A stretch of 64,000 nt of DNA. Source: Palsa-504 sp963818225. GTDB lineage: Bacteria > Actinomycetota > Actinomycetes > Streptosporangiales > Streptosporangiaceae. Shown piece after piece: positions 1-8,428 of the stretch. Positions within the stretch are counted from its first letter, which is position 1. Each line of letters starts with the position of its first letter. The stretch spans positions 124,001 through 188,000 of the forward strand of contig CAWFRO010000006.1 of NCBI GenBank assembly GCA_963818225.1, given 5' to 3'. The position numbers and the translations under genes are program-made. Under the pieces are notes generated by a model. It made no database searches. It was not told the origin of the DNA and worked only from the letters and a program-made list of their open reading frames with translations.

Positions 1-105
1 GACGTCACGCGCCCCCAGATAGACGGTGTGTCCGTGCTTGATCAGCTGGCGGGCAGTTTCGTAGCCGAGGCCCTTGTTGGCTCCGGTGATGAGGGTCACC
101 GTCAT
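1..105 (-). CDS. SDR family oxidoreductase, N-terminal part (cut by window edge)
   Basis: Thirty-five codons are visible, starting at an ATG (103-105) that follows an AAAGGAG ribosome site. They read MTVTLITGANKGLGYETARQ and continue in frame off the window. TGANKGLG is the glycine-rich NAD(P)-binding turn of short-chain dehydrogenases (TGxxxGxG) at residues 7-14. The gene is divergent from the XRE regulator at 248, a common arrangement in which the regulator controls the dehydrogenase, but no operator was identified. Substrate unknown. Confidence 0.75.
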   Translation of the reverse strand, partial: MTVTLITGANKGLGYETARQLIKHGHTVYLGARDV

Positions 106-247
106 GCGCGGTACTCCTTTGTTGCTGGCCGTGGCGGCACATTGTGATCTCACTCTCGGCCATCCAGGGCCGGACAGCCAGTGCTCTGCGGATCCTGGGA
201 GCAAGAGGGTCAGGCTGGCCACAATCCGCACCGGTAGCCTGACGGGC

Positions 248-1102
248 ATGAGCGAGGGCAACCTGCTGGGCGGCTACTTGCGGGCTCGGCGTGCGCTCGT
301 ACGGCCCGGCCGCGTGGGCCTGCCCGACCACGGCGTGCGGCGCGTCAATGGGCTGCGGCGCGAGGAGGTCGCCATGCTCGCCGGCATCAGCGCCGACTAC
401 TACCTCCGGCTCGAGCAGGGCCGCGACCACAATCCGTCCATCCAGGTCCTCGAGGCCCTCGCCCGTGTCCTCCAGCTCGATCAGGCCGCGACCGACTACC
501 TCATCAGCCTGGCTGCCCCGCAGCCCCGGCAGCGGCGCCGGCGCCCCAAGCGCGAGATCGTGCCGGACGGTGTGCGGCAGCTGCTCGACGTCCTGAGCCT
601 GCCCGCGTTCGTCGAGGGCCGGTACTTCGATGTCCTGGCCTCCAACCGGTTCGCCTACGCGCTGTCCCCCAACCTGCAGGCCGGCAAGAATCGGCTCCGG
701 GCCGTGTTCCTGGACCCCGCCGAGCAAGCGCTGTATCCGCACTGGGACCAGGCCGCTGCCGGGCTGGTCGCCGGGTTCCGGCAATCCGTCGGCAACGACG
801 TCGACGACCCGGGATTCGTGCAGCTGGTCGGCGAGCTCTCGCTGTCGAGCGAGCGATTCCGCCAGCTCTGGGCCCGGCATGACGTCCAGGCCTTCGAGAG
901 TGCGGCGGTTCCCTTCAACCATCCTCAGGTGGGAGAGCTCGTGCTCGGCCGGGAGAAGCTGGCGATCAAGGCCACCTCCGGCCAGCTGCTCGTCATCTAC
1001 CACGCCGAGCCCGGTAGCGGCAGCGCCGAGAAGCTGGCTCTCCTGGCCTCCCTGGCCAGCTCCACTGAAGCGGACGCCGGCGACGCCGTGTACCAGGGCT
1101 GA
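248..1102 (+). CDS. XRE-family transcriptional regulator (MmyB-like ligand-binding region)
   Basis: 284 residues. Residues ~5-80 form a helix-turn-helix with the hallmark of this actinobacterial group: GLRREEVAMLAGISADYYLRLEQGR, where the arginine-rich turn precedes the recognition helix. The C-terminal ~180 residues match the MmyB-like region that follows the helix-turn-helix (blocks FDVLASNRFAYAL, HPQVGELVLGREKLAI, VIYHAEPGS). Upstream in-frame ATGs exist, but this ATG (248) gives the usual family N-terminus. Such regulators typically sit divergent to a short-chain dehydrogenase, as here, and are thought to repress it. The ligand is unknown. Confidence 0.85.
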   Translation: MSEGNLLGGYLRARRALVRPGRVGLPDHGVRRVNGLRREEVAMLAGISADYYLRLEQGRDHNPSIQVLEALARVLQLDQAATDYLISLAAPQPRQRRRRPKREIVPDGVRQLLDVLSLPAFVEGRYFDVLASNRFAYALSPNLQAGKNRLRAVFLDPAEQALYPHWDQAAAGLVAGFRQSVGNDVDDPGFVQLVGELSLSSERFRQLWARHDVQAFESAAVPFNHPQVGELVLGREKLAIKATSGQLLVIYHAEPGSGSAEKLALLASLASSTEADAGDAVYQG

Positions 1103-1119
1103 CGCCCCCATAGCAGCGG

Positions 1120-2433
1120 TCAGGGCGCGGCTGGGCCGAACGTCCGCAGGACCAGCCCGGTACGCGGCTTGGGGCCAAACGACGTGGACTTGCGCGGCAC
1201 CCGCTCGCCCTGCGCGGCGATCTGGATGACGGACTCGAACGAGGGCGCGTTGCAGATGACGGCGGTCGCCCCGGTGCCTGCCGCCGCGCTCACCGCATCG
1301 GCGGCGTCATGATTGACCAATACGTCGCGCTCGCTGTCGGCGATGCCCCATAGGCGGCCGATCAGCAGCTGCTGCATCACCGACGCGTCCAGGCGCTGCC
1401 ACGCCGCCGAGGCGCCGGCCGGCATCGACGCTGCGACCTGCACCGGGTCCGGCTGGCTGAGCAGCCAGAATCCGGGCGCTGCCGCGGAACCTCCGGCGAG
1501 CAGGAACGCGGTTCCGTCCTGCCCGGCCGCGGCCAGGCACTCCAACGCACGAGCAAGGGCCCAGCCGGCGGGCAGCTCCTGGACGGTGAACGCGGCCTTG
1601 GCCAGCTCGGCCGCGCGCTCGGGCGGCAGGCCCGGCAGCACCCGGTGGATCGCGCCCAGCCGGGGCGGGTAGGCGTCGGAGTCGACCAGGAACGCCATCC
1701 CGTAGTCCCATGGCCCGGCGCCGTGGCCGGCTGCCCGCATCTCGGCCTGCAGGTCCAGGTAAGCGGCGTACCGGTGGTGGCCGTCAGCGATCAGGGCGCG
1801 TCGTCCGGCCAGGTCGGCGGCGATGGCCGCCTGCTCGCTGGCATCGTCCAGCCGCCACAGCCGGTGGGTCACGCCGTCCTCGGTTGAGATCGACACCAGC
1901 GGCGCGCGTTCGGCTGCCACCGCATCGACGGTCTCGGTCGCGGCGCCAGCGTCCTTGCCGTCGTAGATGAGGAAGATCGGCTCGAGGTTGGCCTGCGTCG
2001 CCGCCATCAGGTCCCGCCGCCCGGCGACCGGGCCGGGCATGACGTTCTCGTGCGGGAGGATGCCCGCCGTCTCGGGCGAGCCCAGCCGGACCAGGCTGAT
2101 GATGCCGCGCTGCAGCCACGACGAGGCCTCGCCGGCCTGCTCGTACAGGTACAGCGCCGGCGTCGGGTCCCTGATCAGCACGCCCGCCGACAGCCACTCG
2201 CGCATCAGGCGGGCCGCGACCTGGCTCGCCTCGGCGTCATCACCTGGCAGGATGAGACGGACAATGTTGTGCGGGTCCGCCGCCCGCAGATGCTCCAGGA
2301 TGCCGCCGCTGATGACGTCGTACGGTGGGGAAGTGACGTTCGCGATACCGCTCACCCGGTCACCGGCATAGCGGACGCCGCGGAAGGGTGCCAGCACAAG
2401 GCCGGAACCAGGGTCGGACGGAAGGGTCTGCAC
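1120..2433 (-). CDS. DUF1015 family protein
   Basis: About 437 residues with the family core LAPFRGVRY near the N-terminus, TSPPYDVI, DPHNIVRL, and the strongly conserved ADGHHRYAAY block in the middle. DUF1015 proteins are widespread and of unproven biochemical function. The reading frame is open upstream to 2826, but family members begin just before LAPFRGVRY, so a GTG at 2431-2433 is preferred; GTG at 2395-2397 is an alternative. The chosen start lies only 3 bp from the divergent ATG of the TPR gene, so the ribosome sites would lie inside each other's coding sequence or the transcripts would be leaderless. Confidence 0.85.
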   Translation of the reverse strand: MQTLPSDPGSGLVLAPFRGVRYAGDRVSGIANVTSPPYDVISGGILEHLRAADPHNIVRLILPGDDAEASQVAARLMREWLSAGVLIRDPTPALYLYEQAGEASSWLQRGIISLVRLGSPETAGILPHENVMPGPVAGRRDLMAATQANLEPIFLIYDGKDAGAATETVDAVAAERAPLVSISTEDGVTHRLWRLDDASEQAAIAADLAGRRALIADGHHRYAAYLDLQAEMRAAGHGAGPWDYGMAFLVDSDAYPPRLGAIHRVLPGLPPERAAELAKAAFTVQELPAGWALARALECLAAAGQDGTAFLLAGGSAAAPGFWLLSQPDPVQVAASMPAGASAAWQRLDASVMQQLLIGRLWGIADSERDVLVNHDAADAVSAAAGTGATAVICNAPSFESVIQIAAQGERVPRKSTSFGPKPRTGLVLRTFGPAAP

Positions 2434-2436
2434 ACC

Positions 2437-2922
2437 ATGTCTGAAGGATCGACAGCGGGCGGTGATTCCCGTCAGGAGCAAAACTTCCCTGGCCAGGCCG
2501 TTCCTGAAGAAGATGTGCACGCCTGGTACCAGCGAGGCATGGAACTTCTCGGCCGCGGCAGCCCCGCGGCCGCGGCCCAGGTGCTGCAGCGCGCGTCGGC
2601 GGCCGAGCCCGCGTCCCGCAGCGTCCGTGAGGCGCTGGCCCGGGCCCAGTTCGACGCGGGCCGGTACGCGGAGGCAGCCGGCAACTTCCGGATTATCGTC
2701 GAAGCAAGCCCGTCGGACGACTACGCGCACTTCGGCCTCGGGCTCGCGCTGGCCAGGACGGGCGACCCCGCCGCCGCCGCCGAGTACCTGGCCCTCGCCG
2801 CCGCGATGCGGCCCGATGCGGCGCACTACACCGAGGCCCTGCGGTCGGTCCGCGCCACGCTGCGCGCGCGGGGCGGCCGCGGCCCAGGTGCCGCGCCGGA
2901 TGGGACGGAGAGCACCCGATGA
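2437..2922 (+). CDS. Tetratricopeptide repeat protein
   Basis: 161 residues. Residues ~28-140 hold about three degenerate TPR helix pairs (WYQRGMELLGRGSPAAAAQV, ALARAQFDAGRYAEAAGNF, HFGLGLALARTGDPAAAAEY). No signal peptide. The last codons overlap the ATG of the downstream HAD gene (ATGA at 2919-2922), so the two are translationally coupled. Probably a protein-interaction partner for the HAD phosphatase; no direct evidence for what it binds. Confidence 0.8.
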   Translation: MSEGSTAGGDSRQEQNFPGQAVPEEDVHAWYQRGMELLGRGSPAAAAQVLQRASAAEPASRSVREALARAQFDAGRYAEAAGNFRIIVEASPSDDYAHFGLGLALARTGDPAAAAEYLALAAAMRPDAAHYTEALRSVRATLRARGGRGPGAAPDGTESTR

Positions 2923-3947
2923 CGAACGCCCCGACGACGGTCGCCCCGCGCGGCAGCGCCGATCCCCTCGACACCGTCTACGACGTCGCCCTCCTGGACC
3001 TGGACGGGACCGTCTACCTGGGCGGTACCGCGATCCCCGGTGCGGCCGCGGCGCTTCACGACGCCGGCCAGGCGGGCATGCGGCTGGCCTACGTGACGAA
3101 CAACGCCTTCCGGACGCCCGCCGCCATCGCCGAGCTGCTGACCAGCATGGGCGTCCCCGCGACCCGGGACGACATCGTGACCTCGGCGCAGGCTGCCGCG
3201 CACATGCTCGCGGACCGCCTGCCCGCGGGCGCCCCGGTCCTGGTGGTCGGCGGCAGCGGCTTGCGGATGGCGCTGCGGGAGCGCGGCCTGCGCCCGGTGA
3301 CCACCGCCGCCGACCGGCCGCTTGCGGTGGTGGAGGGCTTCTCGCCCGACATCAATTACTCGATCCTGGCCGAGGGAGGTCTCGCCGTGGCCGCGGGGGC
3401 CCTGTTCGTCGCGTCGAACATCGACCGCACGCTGCCGAGCCGCCGCGGAAACCAGCCAGGCAACGGGTCCCTCGCCCAGGTGATCGCCTATGCGACCGGC
3501 GTCAAGCCGCTGGTGGCCGGGAAGCCCGAGCCGCCGCTGCACCACGAGTCGGTGCAGCGGACCGGCGCGCAGCACCCGCTGGTGGTCGGGGACCGGCTGG
3601 ACACCGACATCGAAGCCGCGCAGCGGGTGGGCGCGGAGAGCCTGCTGGTGCTGACCGGGGTCACCAGCCCGGCGGATGCGGTCCTCGCGCCGCCCTCCCA
3701 GCGTCCCACGTACCTGGCCGAGGATCTCGCCGGGCTGCACCAGCCGCAGCCCGACGTGCCGAGCCAGGACGGCGCGTTCAATTGCGGCGGCTGGACCGCG
3801 CGCTGGGACGGGCAGCGGCTGGAGCTGGCTGGCGGCGGGGAGCGCATCGACGGCCTGCGCGCGCTGTGCGCGGCGGCGTGGGCCGCCGACGGGGTGACCG
3901 CCGACACGGCACGCGACGCCGTCCAGCGCCTGGACGGCGCCCGCTGA
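2919..3947 (+). CDS. HAD-IIA family hydrolase (NagD-like phosphatase)
   Basis: 342 residues. HAD motif I is DLDGTVYLGG (nucleophile Asp near residue 28), motif II is the VTNN block, motif III the lysine of GKPEP, and motif IV VGDRLDTDI with metal-binding aspartates. The cap inserted between motifs II and III is the C2a type of NagD/phosphoglycolate phosphatases. Likely a sugar- or nucleotide-phosphate phosphatase; substrate cannot be read from sequence. The C-terminal ~80 residues (FNCGGWTARWDGQRLEL onward) extend past the HAD fold. Start overlaps the TPR stop, giving an operon. Confidence 0.88.
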   Translation: MTNAPTTVAPRGSADPLDTVYDVALLDLDGTVYLGGTAIPGAAAALHDAGQAGMRLAYVTNNAFRTPAAIAELLTSMGVPATRDDIVTSAQAAAHMLADRLPAGAPVLVVGGSGLRMALRERGLRPVTTAADRPLAVVEGFSPDINYSILAEGGLAVAAGALFVASNIDRTLPSRRGNQPGNGSLAQVIAYATGVKPLVAGKPEPPLHHESVQRTGAQHPLVVGDRLDTDIEAAQRVGAESLLVLTGVTSPADAVLAPPSQRPTYLAEDLAGLHQPQPDVPSQDGAFNCGGWTARWDGQRLELAGGGERIDGLRALCAAAWAADGVTADTARDAVQRLDGAR

Positions 3948-3949
3948 GC

Positions 3950-4024
3950 CCCCGCCGCACCTGACACCGCCATACAGAACACCGCCGCACCGAACACCGC
4001 CGCACGGAACACCAGCACCAGCGG
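3950..4024. repeat. 15-bp tandem repeat array, about five units
   Basis: Downstream of the HAD stop, five degenerate copies of a 15-base unit (consensus CACCGCCGCACSGAA) run head to tail. The two best units lie at 3980-3994 and 3995-4009 and differ by one base. The array is intergenic and just precedes the leader-peptide ORF at 4050. Three other 15-bp arrays occur in this window with unrelated sequence. Confidence 0.8.
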
Positions 4025-4049
4025 TCACCCGCCGTGTATGCTTGGGCGC

Positions 4050-4139
4050 ATGCCAGGCCGCGCAGCCCGCCTCCACGGTGACCGCTCAGGTGTCGCCGCC
4101 CTGATGCTGCGCGTGTCCTGTCCTTCGTGTTGTCGCTGA
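4050..4139 (+). CDS. Short cysteine-rich leader peptide upstream of the CDO-like gene
   Basis: A 29-codon ORF, ATG at 4050 and TGA at 4137-4139, ending LRVSCPSCCR. Three of the last six residues are cysteine, including an adjacent Cys-Cys pair just before the stop. The middle (ARLHGDRSGVAALMLR) resembles the basic, His-containing body of known actinobacterial leader peptides that precede sulfur-metabolism genes. It lies 78 bp ahead of a cysteine-dioxygenase-like gene, and the Cys-Cys codons form the first arm of a hairpin (next feature). Known precedent: cysteine-responsive short upstream ORFs with C-terminal polycysteine in mycobacteria. Function here is inferred from position and composition. 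Confidence 0.6.
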   Translation: MPGRAARLHGDRSGVAALMLRVSCPSCCR

Positions 4140-4191
4140 CAACGACTCCCAGCTGACCGTTGTCGTTCCCGGGGCCGCCTCTGCCCGCCCC
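4129..4191 (+). promoter_or_regulatory. Candidate cysteine-responsive attenuator with mutually exclusive hairpins
   Basis: Three arms can be seen. Arm 1 GTTGTC (4129-4134) covers the Cys-Cys codons. Arm 2 GACAACG (4138-4144) can pair with arm 1 (6 bp, 3-nt loop) or with arm 3 CGTTGTC (4158-4164; 7 bp, 13-nt loop), but not both. A further GC hairpin joins GGGGC (4171-4175) and GCCCC (4187-4191), ending 13 nt before the GAAGGA ribosome site. Ribosome stalling or progress at the cysteine codons would select between the structures. Pairings are seen; the regulatory reading is inference. Confidence 0.5.
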
Positions 4192-4217
4192 GACGAAGCC
4201 CGCGAAGGATGGTCCCG

Positions 4218-4709
4218 ATGACCGCAGACATGTCTGTCGCCCCGGAGCTTGCCCAGCTCGCCGAGTCCGTCCTGCTCGTCCCCGCACAGCCGCTGGCCGC
4301 GTGGCCCGCGGGGGAGTCCTCGAGCGACGATGACCGCGAGCCGGAAGGCCGCCCGGCGCAGCTGACGCTCGGTACCCTGGCGCGCCGGCTGCGGATTCTC
4401 GCCGCCACGCCGGAACGCTGGTGGAGCCTGGTCCGCTTCGAGCCGGACCGTTCGGTAGAGATAGCCGTCGAGCAGGCCGCGGGCTACCGGGCCTGGCTCG
4501 TCGTCCTGCCGCCGGATGACGCCGGCCAGGCCTGCGACTGCGATGTGGCCACGATGATCGCCGGCGAGGCGACCGAGGGAACGGCGGCCAGCACGGCGCT
4601 GCGCCCGGGCCCGCTGCGGGTGCACGGCGAGCGGCATGTGCTGCGCGGCCAGGGCGCGGGCTATTCGATCAGCCTGCACGTCCAGGCTCACCGGATCGCT
4701 AGGACGTGA
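4218..4709 (+). CDS. Cysteine dioxygenase-like cupin protein with altered metal site
   Basis: 163 residues resembling bacterial type I cysteine dioxygenases: the RRLRILAATPERWWSLVRF block at ~55-75, then WLVVLPPDDAG, TMIAGEATEG and a C-terminal HVLRGQGAGYSISLHVQA. In the family the first cupin motif carries HxH metal ligands; by my alignment that position here reads CDC (in QACDCDV, ~residues 108-114), while the later His (GERHVLRG) is kept. It may therefore be inactive, or bind metal differently. ATG 4218 is preferred over 4209 because GAAGGA sits 8 nt upstream. Its last 11 bp overlap the convergent thioesterase. Confidence 0.6.
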   Translation: MTADMSVAPELAQLAESVLLVPAQPLAAWPAGESSSDDDREPEGRPAQLTLGTLARRLRILAATPERWWSLVRFEPDRSVEIAVEQAAGYRAWLVVLPPDDAGQACDCDVATMIAGEATEGTAASTALRPGPLRVHGERHVLRGQGAGYSISLHVQAHRIART

Positions 4710-5514
4710 CCGGCCGGATTACGGCCAGCTGCCGGGACTGGGCGACCAGGGTGCCGGCCGAGTCCCAGACCTCGAAGTCTTCCTCGTGGTAGCCGCCGCT
4801 GACGAAGCGGGCGGCGGACCGGCAGGCCAGCCAGCCGGGCGCGGGATGGCCCCGCAGATAGAGGGTCAGCTCGATGGTGGTGGACGCGACGCCGAGTTCG
4901 AGCACCGATGGCGCGGTCGAGTCGACCAGCAGCGGCATCGACAGCAGGTCCGCGTCCCGGCCATCCGCGAACCGCATCCAGAACTCGCTGGCCGGGAGCC
5001 CGGTCGGGCGGCCGAGGAACCACCCCGGCAGGGCCGGCGAGCGCCACTCGATGCGCTCGGCGATGGTCGCCAGGCTGAACGACCCGACCGGCACGCCCAC
5101 GCACTCCTCCGGCGGCGGCAGCCGGGGCGGCCCGTCCGCCGCGTAGGTCACCGGCCCGTCCAGGCCGAGCTTGGCGAAGGCGGCCGAGATCCGGACGGCT
5201 TCCTTCCCGCCCTGCTCCAGCGCCGCGTCGCCGAACGCTGTCGTCCGCCCGCTGCGTGCCACTGACGTGCGGACCGCCGCCGGCCCGACCGCCCCGGGGC
5301 GCAGGAAGAACGCGGAGATCACGATCGGGTCGGGGAACGGCACCACCGCCTGGAGCGCCCGCGCGCAGATCGCCACCATGTACCCGCCGTTGATCGCGCC
5401 GCCGGTCCCGTCCCACCGTCCGGTCAGCTCGGTGGCGAACACGCCGCCGTCCGGCGAGCCCGGGGGGCCGGACGCGGTAATCCTGGTGTCTGCGTCGAAC
5501 GCGTACTCATCCAC
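4699..5514 (-). CDS. Thioesterase family protein (TesB-like double hotdog)
   Basis: 271 residues, the length of a two-hotdog acyl-CoA thioesterase. The N-terminal half has GGAINGGYMVAICARAL, typical of the TesB-like acyl-CoA thioesterase family (substrate-pocket helix), followed by PIVISAFFLRPG; the C-terminal half has PAPGWLACRSAARFVSGGYH. Likely hydrolyses acyl-CoA thioesters; chain preference unknown. Convergent and overlapping by 11 bp with the CDO-like gene, and 14 bp downstream of map, with which it is probably cotranscribed. Confidence 0.8.
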   Translation of the reverse strand: MDEYAFDADTRITASGPPGSPDGGVFATELTGRWDGTGGAINGGYMVAICARALQAVVPFPDPIVISAFFLRPGAVGPAAVRTSVARSGRTTAFGDAALEQGGKEAVRISAAFAKLGLDGPVTYAADGPPRLPPPEECVGVPVGSFSLATIAERIEWRSPALPGWFLGRPTGLPASEFWMRFADGRDADLLSMPLLVDSTAPSVLELGVASTTIELTLYLRGHPAPGWLACRSAARFVSGGYHEEDFEVWDSAGTLVAQSRQLAVIRPVTS

Positions 5515-5528
5515 GGCAGGCCCGCTGA

Positions 5529-6377
5529 CTAGGGCAGGGTCAGGATCTCGTGACCATCCTCGGTGACCAGGATGGTGTGCTCGAACTGAGCCGTGCGACG
5601 GCGGTCCCTGGTGACCGCCGTCCAGCCGTCCGGCCAGACGTCGTAGTCGATCGTGCCCAGCGTGAGCATGGGCTCGATGGTGAACGTCATCCCCGGTTCC
5701 ATGACCACGTCGTTGTGCGGGTCGTCGTAGTGCGGCACGATCAGGCCTGAATGGAACGTCCGGCCGATCCCGTGCCCGGTGAAGTCCCGCACCACCCCGT
5801 ACCCGAACCGCCGGGCGTACGACTCGATGACCCGGCCTACGGCGTTCAGCGGCCGCCCCGGTGCGACAGCCCGGATGCCGCGCATCATCGCCTCGTGCGT
5901 GCGCTCGACCAGCAGCCGCGATTCTTCGTCAACATCGCCGGCCAGGAAGGTCGCGTTGGTGTCCCCGTGCACGCCGCCGATGTACCCGGTGATGTCAACG
6001 TTGACGATGTCGCCGTCGTTGATCACCGTGTCGTCCGGGATGCCGTGGCAGATCACCTCGTTCAGCGAGGTGCACAGCGACTTCGGGTAACCCCGGTAGC
6101 CGAGCGTGCTGGGGTAGGCGCCGTGGCTGACCAGGAAGTCGTGGCCGACCTGGTCCAGGTAGTCGGTGGTCACGCCCGGCGCCACGTGCGCGCCGACTTC
6201 GGCCAGGGCGCGGGCGGCCAGCTTGCCCGCCACCCGCATCCGCTCGATGATCTCGGGCGTCTTGACGTCCGCCTCCCCGGTCCGGGGGTGCTTGCGGCCT
6301 ACGTACTCCGGCCGCTGGATGTCCGCCGGAACCTGACGGGTGGGTGAAAGCCGGCCCGGGTGAAGCACTGTCGTCAT
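5529..6377 (-). CDS. map: Type I methionine aminopeptidase
   Basis: 282 residues. Removes the initiator methionine from nascent proteins in the cytoplasm. The metal-binding residues are all present: Asp in VNVDITGYIGG, Asp in GVHGDTNATF, His in TGHGIGRTFH, Glu in FTIEPML and Glu in AQFEHTILV. A ~35-residue N-terminal extension containing basic and proline residues precedes the catalytic domain, as in other actinobacterial MAPs. Start ATG 6375-6377; the divergent small gene begins about 20 bp away. Confidence 0.95.
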   Translation of the reverse strand: MTTVLHPGRLSPTRQVPADIQRPEYVGRKHPRTGEADVKTPEIIERMRVAGKLAARALAEVGAHVAPGVTTDYLDQVGHDFLVSHGAYPSTLGYRGYPKSLCTSLNEVICHGIPDDTVINDGDIVNVDITGYIGGVHGDTNATFLAGDVDEESRLLVERTHEAMMRGIRAVAPGRPLNAVGRVIESYARRFGYGVVRDFTGHGIGRTFHSGLIVPHYDDPHNDVVMEPGMTFTIEPMLTLGTIDYDVWPDGWTAVTRDRRRTAQFEHTILVTEDGHEILTLP

Positions 6378-6397
6378 GCTTTGCGAGTCTAATGTGC

Positions 6398-6568
6398 ATG
6401 GACGATGAGAAGCGATGGTGGTACAGCCTCACCCGCCACACGGTCGAAGACGACGACGGACCCACCCCGGGCAAGGACCGGCTCGGGCCCTTCCCCACCC
6501 CGGAGGCCGCGGCCCGCGCGCTGGAGACGGTCCAGCGCAGGAACGAGGAATGGGACTCCCAGGACTAG
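6398..6568 (+). CDS. Small conserved actinobacterial protein
   Basis: 56 residues, acidic. Reads MDDEKRWWYSLTRHTVE, then DRLGPFPTPEAAARALE and a tail ending EEWDSQD. Small proteins with this WWYSLTRHTVE...RLGPF pattern are recalled as conserved in actinobacteria, sometimes annotated SPOR-like; no function known. ATG 6392 is an alternative start two codons earlier. No clear ribosome site precedes either, so translation may be leaderless. Confidence 0.7.
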   Translation: MDDEKRWWYSLTRHTVEDDDGPTPGKDRLGPFPTPEAAARALETVQRRNEEWDSQD

Positions 6569-6577
6569 TCTAGAGAG

Positions 6578-7519
6578 GTGAGCGAACAGCTGCCTCCGAT
6601 AGCCGAGGCGCGGATGCAGGAAATCCGGCGCAGCGGCACCTGGGGCTCGTCGCTGACCTCGGACGAGTTCGCCGCGATCCGCAGCGTCGGTTTCGAGCCG
6701 GTCGGCCAGGTGCTCGGCGCCGCCGTGTACAACATCGGCTACACCGGCGGATACAACTGCCCTGGTGCCTGGGGATCGTGGGGCTACGGGACCCCGGCCC
6801 GCACGGTGACCCAGGTTTCGAGCAAGGGCGGGTTCGGGTCGTTCGCCCCGCTCGTCCAGGCGATGTACCAGGCCCGGCACAAGGCCCTGGACCGGATGAC
6901 CACCGAGTGCAGCGAGCTGGGCGGGCACGGGGTGGTGGGGGTCCGGCTGACCATCGGGCCGTTCCCGGCCGGCGGCCTGGAGTTCAAGGCCATCGGCACC
7001 GCCGTCCGCGCGCCCGGCGTGCCGCCCATGGCCAACTGGCACAAGGACCGGTCCGGCCGTCCCCGGGAGCCGTTCACCTCCGACCTGTCGGGCCAGGACT
7101 TCGCGAAGCTGACCATGAAGGGCTGGGTGCCGGCCGGCCTGGCCCTCGGCATCTCCGTCGGGTCCCGGCATGATGACTGGATGACCGTCGGCCAGACCCG
7201 GTGGGGATCGGGCAACGCCGAGGTCACCGGCTGGACCGAGCTGGTCAACGAGGCCCGGCACGACTCACGGCAGGAACTGGAACGCGACGTCAGGCGGCTC
7301 GGCGGCGAGGGCGTCGTGATTGCCGACATGGACATGCGGATACGGGAACGGGAGTGCCCGGCCGCGGAGGGCCGCCGTGACCACATCGTGGAAGCCACCA
7401 CCATCGGCACCGCTATCGTCCGGTTCGCACGGTCCGAAGGCCGCGATCAGGGCCAGCGGACGCTGGCCATCATGTCGCTCGACCCGCAGCGCCGCCAGGC
7501 GGCCCGCATCCGGATATAG
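6578..7519 (+). CDS. Protein with two YbjQ-type (heavy-metal-binding-like) domains
   Basis: 313 residues containing two copies of the YbjQ/UPF0145 fold: first at ~20-145 (GFEPVGQVLGAAVYNIGY, ARHKALDRMTTECSELGGHGVVGVRL, FKAIGTAV), second at ~170-300 (FTSDLSGQDFAKLTMKGWVPAGLALG, GGEGVVIADMDM, EATTIGTAI). The family forms pentameric rings; a metal role is assumed from the domain name only. GTG start at 6578. An adjacent gene (7528) has the same two-domain architecture, so this is a tandem duplication. Confidence 0.85.
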   Translation: MSEQLPPIAEARMQEIRRSGTWGSSLTSDEFAAIRSVGFEPVGQVLGAAVYNIGYTGGYNCPGAWGSWGYGTPARTVTQVSSKGGFGSFAPLVQAMYQARHKALDRMTTECSELGGHGVVGVRLTIGPFPAGGLEFKAIGTAVRAPGVPPMANWHKDRSGRPREPFTSDLSGQDFAKLTMKGWVPAGLALGISVGSRHDDWMTVGQTRWGSGNAEVTGWTELVNEARHDSRQELERDVRRLGGEGVVIADMDMRIRERECPAAEGRRDHIVEATTIGTAIVRFARSEGRDQGQRTLAIMSLDPQRRQAARIRI

Positions 7520-7527
7520 GAGAAGCC

Positions 7528-8428
7528 ATGACCGAGCAGGGGAACAGCGCCGAAGGCCCGGGGGGGCTCGGGGCGACCGCGTCCGGCGCCAGCATCGCCA
7601 CTGAGCTGGATGCCGCGGGAGTCCCGCAGGATGCCATGCGCCGCCTGGCCGAGCTGCAGCCGGGCCGGGCCAGGCTCCATCTTCACCTCCGACCTGTCGG
7701 TCAACGAGTTCCTGCTCGTCCGGGAGGTCGGGTTCCGGCCGCTGGGACTGGTACTCGGCAGCTCGATCTACCACGTCGGGCTGCAGATCGGCCGGTGGAG
7801 CCGCAACCAGGAGCTCGACGTGCTGTCCCAGGCCATGTACCACGCGCGCGAGCTGGCCATGAGCCGGATGGAGGCCGAGGCCGACGCGCTGAACGCCGAC
7901 GGCATCGTCGGCGTCCGGCTCGACGTGGAGATGAAGGAGTTCGGCGCCGACATCGCCGAGTTCATCGCGGTCGGCACCGCGGTCAAGGCCGAAGAGGGCG
8001 CCGGCGGCGGGGGAGTGGACAACTGGCGCAACAACAAGAAGCAGCCGTTCACCTCGGACCTGTCCGGCCAGGACTTCTGGACCCTGATCCGGGCCGGCTA
8101 CGCGCCGCTCGGCATGGTCATGGGCTCGTGTGTGTACCACATCGCGCACCAGAGGCTCGGGACCAAGATGGGCAACATCGGCCGGAACGTGGAGATCGAG
8201 CAGTTCACCCAGGCCCTCTACGACGCCCGCGAGCTGGCCATGAGCCGGATGCAGGCCGAAGCGGAGGAGCTGCACGCGGAGGGCATCGTCGGCGTCCAGC
8301 TGCGGCAGCACAGCCACGCCTGGGGCTCGCACACCACCGAGTTCTTCGCCATCGGCACCGCCGTGCGCCCGCTGCGCCCCGATCACATCATCGAGCGTCC
8401 CACCATGGTCCTGAGCCTGGACGCCTGA
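7528..8428 (+). pseudogene. Second two-domain YbjQ protein, frameshifted
   Basis: Starts at ATG 7528 behind AGGAGA, 9 bp after the first YbjQ gene. The frame runs to about codon 48 (AMRRLAELQPGRA), then homology continues one base further on: GSIFTSDLSVNEFLLVREVG begins in the next frame at 7673. One extra base between about 7660 and 7672 (GC-rich CCGGGCCGGGCCAGG) explains it. After the shift both domains are intact to the TGA at 8426 (YHARELAMSRMEAEADALNA; second copy RELAMSRMQAEAEELHAEG). Either a real mutation, a sequencing indel or, less likely, recoding. Confidence 0.75.
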
